Positions 7,219 to 11,172 of a stretch of 11,172 nt of DNA are shown here, piece after piece. The notes under the pieces were generated by a model, which did no database searches, was not told the origin of the DNA, and saw nothing but the letters and a program-made list of their open reading frames with translations. The stretch's first letter is position 1. Each line of letters opens with the position of its first letter. Source of the DNA: an uncultured Candidatus Melainabacteria bacterium. Its GTDB lineage: Bacteria; Cyanobacteriota; Vampirovibrionia; Gastranaerophilales; Gastranaerophilaceae. The position numbers were made by a program, and so were the translations under genes. The DNA lies in NCBI GenBank assembly GCA_937895785.1, contig CALBKW010000119.1:1-11172 (forward strand), given 5' to 3'.

Positions 7219-7569
7219 TTAACCTCTAAGTTTTTCAGCACCCTTCAAATATACAAATTCAGGTTCGAAATTTTCACCACAATTTATAACAATCATCGCA
7301 CGCAAACACATTGGCAATGAGTTTGGAACATTTAGTTCGTGATGACACATCATTGCGACTTTTTTCCAACCGAAATCTAAACGAGCAAATTTTGCAGGAA
7401 ATGCTGCATTCAAATCATTTGTCAATGTAAAGAATGCGTGTGAAATATTAGCTTCTTCAATATTATTTTTTTCTACAATTTCAGTCAAAAGCTCTAAAGT
7501 AGCTTCTTTAATGGCTTCTTCTGTATTAGCATCAACTGTTATTGCACCTCTAATTCCTTTTGAAATCAT
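7219..7569 (-). CDS. aroH: Chorismate mutase, monofunctional AroH type
   Basis: AroH converts chorismate to prephenate, the branch step toward phenylalanine and tyrosine, as a cytosolic homotrimer. The 116-residue protein closely follows Bacillus AroH: GIRGAITV at the start with catalytic Arg7, FPAKFARLDFGW with Phe57 and Arg63, Cys75 and Glu78 in MCHHEL, Arg90 (the residue that stabilises the transition state) and Tyr107 in VYL. All the key active-site residues seem present. The C-terminal tail is a few residues shorter than in Bacillus. Its ATG overlaps the fmt stop as ATGA (7566-7569), with GGAG about 10 nt upstream inside fmt. No other aromatic amino-acid gene is in the window, so its place in a translation operon looks like convenience rather than pathway clustering. 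Confidence 0.95.
   Translation of the reverse strand: MISKGIRGAITVDANTEEAIKEATLELLTEIVEKNNIEEANISHAFFTLTNDLNAAFPAKFARLDFGWKKVAMMCHHELNVPNSLPMCLRAMIVINCGENFEPEFVYLKGAEKLRG
7222..7227 (-). promoter_or_regulatory. rqcH ribosome-binding site inside the end of aroH
   Basis: AGAGGT forms the last two sense codons (Arg-Gly) of aroH and lies 7 nt before the rqcH ATG at 7214. It fixes the rqcH start and makes the two genes effectively contiguous. Confidence 0.75.
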
Positions 7570-8489
7570 TTCTTTTTAACTCCATTATACCAATCTCTTG
7601 CTGGCATTTCACCCTTACCTTCAGGTTTAACACGAATCAACAAAAGACTTCCCGCACCACAAGCTACTTCAACACCTTCTTTTGTAGCATTTATAAATTC
7701 ACCTGCTGTACCCTTACCTGCTTTTACACGAGTTTCAAGGACTTTTATAATTTTGTCATTAAACATAAAATAAGCACTTGGGCATTGATAAATACCTCTT
7801 ACAAGATTGTGTATCTCTTGTGCGGATTTATTCCAATCAATTTTACATTCTTCTTTTGTAAGTTTATTTGCCATGCAAACACCATCTTCGCATTGTTTCT
7901 CAGGGGTTATTGTTTTATTAACTAATCCAATTAATGTTCTTTCAAGCATTTCTGGTGATTTTTCGCTTACTATATCAAACAATTGAACACAATTTAAAGT
8001 ATCTGTAATCTCGATTGGTTCACGCATACAAACATCCCCACAATCTAAACCTAGCTCGGTAATCATTGTGCAAATACCCGTTTCTTTATCACCGTTGATA
8101 ATAGCACGTTGTAATGGGTTTGCACCTCTATACCGTGGTAATAATGAAGCATGCAAATTGATTGTTTCGTATTTTGGAATATCCAAAACTTCTTGTGACA
8201 AAATTTGACCAAAAGCAAAAGTTACAAAGAAATCAGGTTCAAGTTTTTTCAATTCTTCTTGAATTTCAGGTTCTTTCCTTATTGATTTTGGTTGAAATAC
8301 AGGTAAATTATGCTCTAATGCACATTGTTTGATAGGTGACATAGTTAGTTTATGTCCACGACCTGCAGGTTTATCAGGTTGAGTTACAACCGCCATAACC
8401 TCAATTTTGTCAGAGTTTATTAAATATTCCAATGATTTTAAGGCAATTTTTGGAGTGCCGAAAAATACAACTTTAATCTTATTTGTCAT
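7566..8489 (-). CDS. fmt: Methionyl-tRNA formyltransferase
   Basis: Fmt uses 10-formyltetrahydrofolate to formylate Met on initiator tRNA. The protein is 307 residues from the chosen start, close to the family norm. Visible motifs are FFGTP near the N-terminus (9-13), TQPDKPAGRGHKL (36-48), the catalytic Asn111 and His113 in INLHASLLPRYRG (110-122), and Asp149 in LGLDCGD (146-152). The C-terminal tRNA-binding domain follows (about 205-307). The start is ATG 8489 (MTNKIKVVFFGTP). An in-frame ATG at 8495 and a longer extension to 8525 exist, but they would add a lysine/glutamine-rich stretch with no family counterpart. The start lies inside the end of def (11-nt overlap), the usual partner gene. 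Confidence 0.96.
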   Translation of the reverse strand: MTNKIKVVFFGTPKIALKSLEYLINSDKIEVMAVVTQPDKPAGRGHKLTMSPIKQCALEHNLPVFQPKSIRKEPEIQEELKKLEPDFFVTFAFGQILSQEVLDIPKYETINLHASLLPRYRGANPLQRAIINGDKETGICTMITELGLDCGDVCMREPIEITDTLNCVQLFDIVSEKSPEMLERTLIGLVNKTITPEKQCEDGVCMANKLTKEECKIDWNKSAQEIHNLVRGIYQCPSAYFMFNDKIIKVLETRVKAGKGTAGEFINATKEGVEVACGAGSLLLIRVKPEGKGEMPARDWYNGVKKK

Positions 8490-9096
8490 CTTCATCTTGT
8501 TCTTCTGTTTCTTCTGTTGTGTCAATTTGTTCTAACAATTCTTCAATTTTTGCTTGTAATTCAGGTTCATCAAGCATTTTATCGAGTTGTAAGTCAGGTA
8601 AATTGTGCTCTTTTAAAGTTTCTTCCGCATCAAAACGATTCAAAGCATGGTCAACAAAAAGAATACCGTCTAAGTGATCGTTTTCGTGTTGAATACAACG
8701 GGCTAAAAGAGAACCGTCATGAGCTTCTAAAACAAATGAGCGACCTTTTCTATCCATAGCTTTTATCATTACATCACTATAACGACGAACTTCTGTATAA
8801 GCTTCTGGAAAGCTCAAACAACCTTCATTACTAATAGTTGCACCTGATTTTTTAATAATTTTAGGATTAATAAACACCATTGGGTTCAAAGGTTGGTCGC
8901 CTGTTGAAACGTCAACTACAAAAACTCTATAATTTTCACCAATTTGAGGAGCAGCCAAACCTACACCGTTTTCAGCATACATTGTATCTAATAAATCAGT
9001 AACCAAATCTTGAATTTTTTTAGAAACTTTATGTACTTCTTTAGCTTTTTCTCTTAAAAATGGGTCACCAAACTTTAAAACTTTTCTAATTGACAT
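8479..9096 (-). CDS. def: Peptide deformylase
   Basis: Def removes the N-formyl group from new proteins, using a metal ion (usually Fe2+). The 205-residue protein carries all three signature motifs: GVGLAAPQIG (44-53), EGCLSFP (91-97) with metal ligand Cys93, and QHENDHLDG (136-144) with HExxH ligands His137 and His141 and catalytic Glu138. The chain extends beyond the usual end (about 170-180) with a strongly acidic tail (EETEEQDEDDK) whose codons overlap the fmt start. The start is supported by AGAGG (9108-9104, minus strand), seven nt upstream. It is the first gene of the def-fmt-aroH-rqcH operon, with a good promoter just upstream. Confidence 0.97.
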   Translation of the reverse strand: MSIRKVLKFGDPFLREKAKEVHKVSKKIQDLVTDLLDTMYAENGVGLAAPQIGENYRVFVVDVSTGDQPLNPMVFINPKIIKKSGATISNEGCLSFPEAYTEVRRYSDVMIKAMDRKGRSFVLEAHDGSLLARCIQHENDHLDGILFVDHALNRFDAEETLKEHNLPDLQLDKMLDEPELQAKIEELLEQIDTTEETEEQDEDDK

Positions 9097-9121
9097 GTTA
9101 AAACCTCTATAATTTTACTCT

Positions 9122-9156
9122 TTTCTTAATTATATCACACATAAAATTAATTACAA
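9122..9156 (-). promoter_or_regulatory. Promoter of the def-fmt-aroH-rqcH operon
   Basis: On the minus strand an extended -10, TGATATAAT (9137-9129), lies 16 nt after a TTGTAA -35 (9156-9151). The predicted start is near 9122, giving a leader of about 25 nt before the def ATG at 9096. No riboswitch or leader peptide fits in this short leader. Confidence 0.7.
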
Positions 9157-9369
9157 AACACCGTATTTATTGGTTTTTAGGAATTAAAATTAAGTTTTGT
9201 AACAAAAATCCACATGTCTGAAATCCGACCTTTCAAAAATACTTTATATAAGTACGAGAGATATTTAAAGAGTTATTTAAGAAGAAGAAAGTTTTATACA
9301 AAACACACACACTACACACTAACCTACCACACACTAACCTTCTACACGAGGAATTACAAAAAAAATTCC
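9157..9369 (+). other. Non-coding AT-rich stretch with a CA-rich, G-free repeat tract
   Basis: No convincing gene is seen here. A purine-rich part (9252-9291) is followed by 56 nt with no G on the + strand (9292-9347). Within it ACACACTAACCT occurs twice (9314-9325 and 9329-9340), giving a 15-nt period. GGAATT (9350-9355) and AATTCC (9364-9369) can form a small hairpin just before the terminator at 9370. Because that terminator reads on the + strand, the stretch may be an untranslated small RNA, but no clear + strand promoter was found. Confidence 0.4.
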
Positions 9370-9401
9370 AAAACCACTTTTTTAATAAGTGGTTTTTTTT
9401 T
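9370..9401 (+). terminator. Orphan + strand intrinsic terminator
   Basis: A 10-bp stem (9370-9379 with 9387-9396) has a 7-nt loop, and an unbroken run of nine T residues spans 9393-9401. It has the form of an intrinsic terminator for rightward transcription, but the nearest + strand gene upstream ends at 5638. Read on the minus strand it is followed by TTTTGGAA and eight T residues, so it might also stop transcripts from the hypothetical gene at 9493-9864. Confidence 0.7.
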
Positions 9402-9434
9402 GCGTTAAATTAGTCTATAACTAATTTAACGCAA
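9400..9434. repeat. Perfect 15-bp inverted repeat
   Basis: Positions 9400-9414 and 9420-9434 are exact reverse complements around a 5-bp CTATA centre. The left arm begins in the T-tract of the preceding terminator. Neither side has a T-run of its own, so it is not a simple terminator. It could be an RNA hairpin or a protein-binding palindrome. Confidence 0.8.
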
Positions 9435-9437
9435 GTA

Positions 9438-9476
9438 TAGAAGAGCGGTTGGAATTTTATTCCAACCGCTCTTCTA
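9438..9476. repeat. 18-bp hairpin resembling the pnp terminator
   Basis: Positions 9438-9455 pair perfectly with 9459-9476 around a TTT loop. The core (GCGGTTGGAATTTTATTCC and its return arm) is nearly the same as the pnp terminator at 9995-10025. There is no adjacent T-run on the minus strand; on the + strand six T residues lie at 9482-9487, six nt beyond the stem. It lies just after the stop of the hypothetical gene (9493) and probably forms at the end of its transcript. Confidence 0.75.
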
Positions 9477-9492
9477 AAATATTTTTTACTTA

Positions 9493-9864
9493 TTAAGCCA
9501 TCATATCAAAGATATCTTTTTTAGCTTTATCACCATCAGATTCAAACAATCTGTTATACATTTCTGAACCTTTTTCCGAAGCCTTATTCAAAATATCAAC
9601 AAGTTGACCATTTGGCCCACCAATTACCACTTGTTTATTACGTGCTTCATTCACAACACCATAAACAGGACCTCTTTTACCCGACCTTCCAACTTGTTTT
9701 ACTTCCAAGACATCATCAGGAGCAACTTTTGCCAATTTTGTAAGAGCATCTTTCATTGCAAATGCTTCCTTATCGTCCATTCGATTAACCATATTTTTTG
9801 TCAAATCGTTGTTTTTCAATCTCGCATGAAAACTTGGTTGCATTGCGTTGTTTGTAATGTTCAT
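9493..9864 (-). CDS. Hypothetical protein, 123 aa
   Basis: This 123-residue, highly charged soluble protein has no recognised family, membrane segment or cysteine. The N-terminus (MNITNNAMQPSFHARLKNND) is polar. Residues 26-48 are probably helical (VNRMDDKEAFAMKDALTKLAKVA). A Gly-rich, likely beta part follows (VLEVKQVGRSGKRGPVYGVVNEARNKQVVIGGPNGQ, about 52-87), then a helical acidic tail. The start is supported by AAAGGT about five nt upstream, and a TATAAA-like -10 lies about 35 nt upstream on the minus strand. It sits alone between pnp and def, with hairpins on both sides. I recall short N-terminal SFxAxL-like motifs in small Gastranaerophilales proteins, a weak hint to lineage and not to function. 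Confidence 0.75.
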   Translation of the reverse strand: MNITNNAMQPSFHARLKNNDLTKNMVNRMDDKEAFAMKDALTKLAKVAPDDVLEVKQVGRSGKRGPVYGVVNEARNKQVVIGGPNGQLVDILNKASEKGSEMYNRLFESDGDKAKKDIFDMMA

Positions 9865-9985
9865 TTCTAACCTTTCCTATATAATTTATACACACTTATT
9901 CTATTTACGTCGCATGAAAGTTTTGTGAAGATTTAAAATTGCTTAAATATAAAATTTTATTAAATTTTCGTTACAAACATTTTTG

Positions 9986-10025
9986 ATAAAAAACAGTGCG
10001 GTTGGGATTTTATCCCAACCGCACT
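9986..10025 (-). terminator. pnp intrinsic terminator
   Basis: On the minus strand a perfect 14-bp stem (10025-10012 with 10008-9995) has a 3-nt AAA loop and is followed by one G and six T residues (9993-9988). It lies 30 nt after the pnp stop codon. Confidence 0.93.
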
Positions 10026-10055
10026 TGGTTAATTTATTTCACTTTATCAATCAAA

Positions 10056-11172
10056 TTACATTACAGATGCTTTTTCTTCGTCTGTTACGCCTTTGATTGT
10101 TAAGTTTACTCTGCCTTTGTCGTCGATTTTGATAATCTTAACAACAACTTCATCGCCTACGTTCACGTGTGGTTCGATAGTTTCGATTCTTTCTTTGCAG
10201 ATTTGAGAAATGTGAACCATACCGTCTTTACCGCCACCTAATTCAACGAATGCGCCGATAGGAATGATTCTTACAACTTTACCTTTCATTACCATACCTA
10301 CTTCTGGTTTGAATGTAAGTTGTTTAATCATATTAATAGCGATTTTAGCGCCTTCTTGGTCGTTTGAAGTGATTGTCACAAGACCTGAATCTTGAATATC
10401 AATTTCAGCGCCTGAAGCATCAATGATAGCACGGATTTGTTTACCACCAGGTCCGATAACTGTTCCGATATCTTCTGTTGGAATAGTCATTGTTGTAATG
10501 CTTGGTGCAAATGGTGATAATTCCTTAGCTGGTTCAGTAATTACTTCTCTCATTTTGCCCAAGATGTGTAATCTACCTTCTTTAGCTTGGTATAATGCTT
10601 TTCTCAAAGTTTCGTTTGGAATACCTTTTGCTTTCATATCCATTTGCAATGCAGTGATACCGTCATCGTTACCAGTAACTTTGAAGTCCATATCACCTAA
10701 GAAGTCTTCAATACCTTGAATATCTGTTAATACAACTGGTTCGTAGCCTTCTTCTTTAATCATACCCATTGCAACGCCACCAATCATGCATTTAACAGGA
10801 ACACCTGCGTTCATTAATGCCATTGATGATGCACAAGTTGAACCCATTGATGTAGAACCGTTTGATTCTAATACATCTGATGTTACACGAATTGTATAAC
10901 CAAATTCTTCTTGTGATGGTAAAGCAGGAATGTTCGCACGTTCTGCTAAAGCACCGTGCCCAACTTCACGTCTTCCAGGTCCTCTTAATGGTTTTACTTC
11001 ACCAACTGAGAATCCAGGGAAGATATATTTGTGCATGTAAGTTTTTTCAGTTTGTGGGTCAACACCATCTAATTCTTGTTTCATTGCAGGACCTGCTAAA
11101 GTTGCAACTGAAAGAATTTGAGTTTGACCTCTTGTGAATACTGCTGAACCGTGAGCTCTTGGAATAACACCA
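10056..11172 (-). CDS. pnp: Polynucleotide phosphorylase, C-terminal half (5' end outside window)
   Basis: PNPase degrades RNA 3' to 5' using phosphate, as a trimer, often in a degradosome. The frame is open from the right edge (first full codon at 11171-11169, reading GVIPRAHGSAVFTRGQTQIL) to a TAA at 10058-10056, giving 371 residues, about half of the usual 700. Present are the whole second RNase PH domain, with the catalytic signature IEDFLGDMDFKVTG (both metal-site Asp residues and the Lys equivalent to E. coli Asp486, Asp492 and Lys494), a KH domain with the VIGPGGKQIRAI loop, and a C-terminal S1 domain (VGMVMKGKVVRIIPIGAFVEL). The first RNase PH domain and helical linker lie beyond the window. 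Methionines inside this segment are not starts. There is almost no tail after S1. Confidence 0.97.
   Translation of the reverse strand, partial: GVIPRAHGSAVFTRGQTQILSVATLAGPAMKQELDGVDPQTEKTYMHKYIFPGFSVGEVKPLRGPGRREVGHGALAERANIPALPSQEEFGYTIRVTSDVLESNGSTSMGSTCASSMALMNAGVPVKCMIGGVAMGMIKEEGYEPVVLTDIQGIEDFLGDMDFKVTGNDDGITALQMDMKAKGIPNETLRKALYQAKEGRLHILGKMREVITEPAKELSPFAPSITTMTIPTEDIGTVIGPGGKQIRAIIDASGAEIDIQDSGLVTITSNDQEGAKIAINMIKQLTFKPEVGMVMKGKVVRIIPIGAFVELGGGKDGMVHISQICKERIETIEPHVNVGDEVVVKIIKIDDKGRVNLTIKGVTDEEKASVM

Noticed and set aside
7215..7241. GTG start at 7241 for rqcH
   Set aside because: There is no ribosome-binding site before it, and the added residues do not match the family. The ATG at 7214 has a well-placed AGAGGT.
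8490..8525. Longer fmt start at 8525
   Set aside because: It would add a Lys/Gln-rich segment absent from Fmt proteins. MTNKIKVVFFGTP at 8489 matches the family N-terminus.
9310..9345. CRISPR-like repeat array
   Set aside because: The repeat unit is only 12 nt with 3-nt spacing and is low-complexity. There are no spacers and no cas genes.
9214..9408. A 64-residue + strand open frame (MSEIRPFKN...) in the def upstream gap
   Set aside because: It has no ribosome-binding site, its composition follows the low-complexity CA tract, and the frame runs through the terminator hairpin and its T-tract. It is more likely non-coding.
9400..9434. A chromosome-dimer resolution (dif) site, because the arm TTGCGTTAAAT resembles a XerD half-site
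   Set aside because: The arms point outward relative to a real dif site, the centre is not the 6 bp between inward-facing half-sites, and two arm bases differ.
10423..11137. Plus-strand open frames inside pnp
   Set aside because: They are shadows of the strongly conserved pnp frame on the other strand.

Overview
The window is a compact, AT-rich bacterial chromosome segment made of ordinary housekeeping genes with small uncharacterised genes between them. Low GC, intrinsic terminators, overlapping start/stop codons and genes such as an RqcH/NFACT protein and a stand-alone AroH-type chorismate mutase indicate a low-GC bacterium that is not a typical gammaproteobacterium. An uncultured host-associated lineage such as Gastranaerophilales (Melainabacteria/Vampirovibrionia) fits, but this is a low-confidence inference. 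No mobile element, CRISPR array, tRNA or rRNA is visible.

Layout. Positions 1-139 hold the 3' end of an unidentified + strand gene, closed by a strong terminator. Next come a + strand D-2-hydroxyacid dehydrogenase (255-1283), a small - strand hypothetical gene (1334-1591) and a + strand ATP-grasp protein resembling PurD but with several signature motifs lost (1746-3011). A shared bidirectional terminator (3040-3081) separates this from a leftward three-gene cluster: a polytopic membrane protein, a small Cys4 protein that looks like a zinc ribbon, and RNase PH (rph). These three overlap by 8 and 4 nt. A PHP-domain phosphoesterase (4988-5638) diverges from that cluster and overlaps convergently by 14 nt with a second leftward operon. 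That operon, read from its promoter near 9130, is def, fmt, aroH, rqcH. Its junctions overlap or nearly touch.

An approximately 400-nt gap (9097-9492) upstream of def holds the def promoter, a 56-nt G-free CA-rich tract with a 15-nt repeat, a + strand terminator with no gene to serve, a perfect 15-bp inverted repeat and an 18-bp hairpin. A - strand hypothetical gene (9493-9864) follows. The window ends with the C-terminal half of polynucleotide phosphorylase (pnp, from 10056 to the right edge), closed by its own terminator. That terminator is nearly the same sequence as the 18-bp hairpin on the other side of the hypothetical gene.

How the genes relate. def and fmt act on the same formyl group of initiator methionine, fmt adding it and def removing it, and rqcH acts on stalled large ribosomal subunits, so the operon is mainly about translation; aroH (aromatic amino-acid synthesis) is the odd member. 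rph and pnp are both phosphorolytic 3'-to-5' exoribonucleases of the same fold. The most unusual items are the PurD-like protein with degraded motifs and an apparently leaderless start, and the hairpin-rich gap with an orphan + strand terminator. I see no clear evidence of a wholly new multi-gene system.
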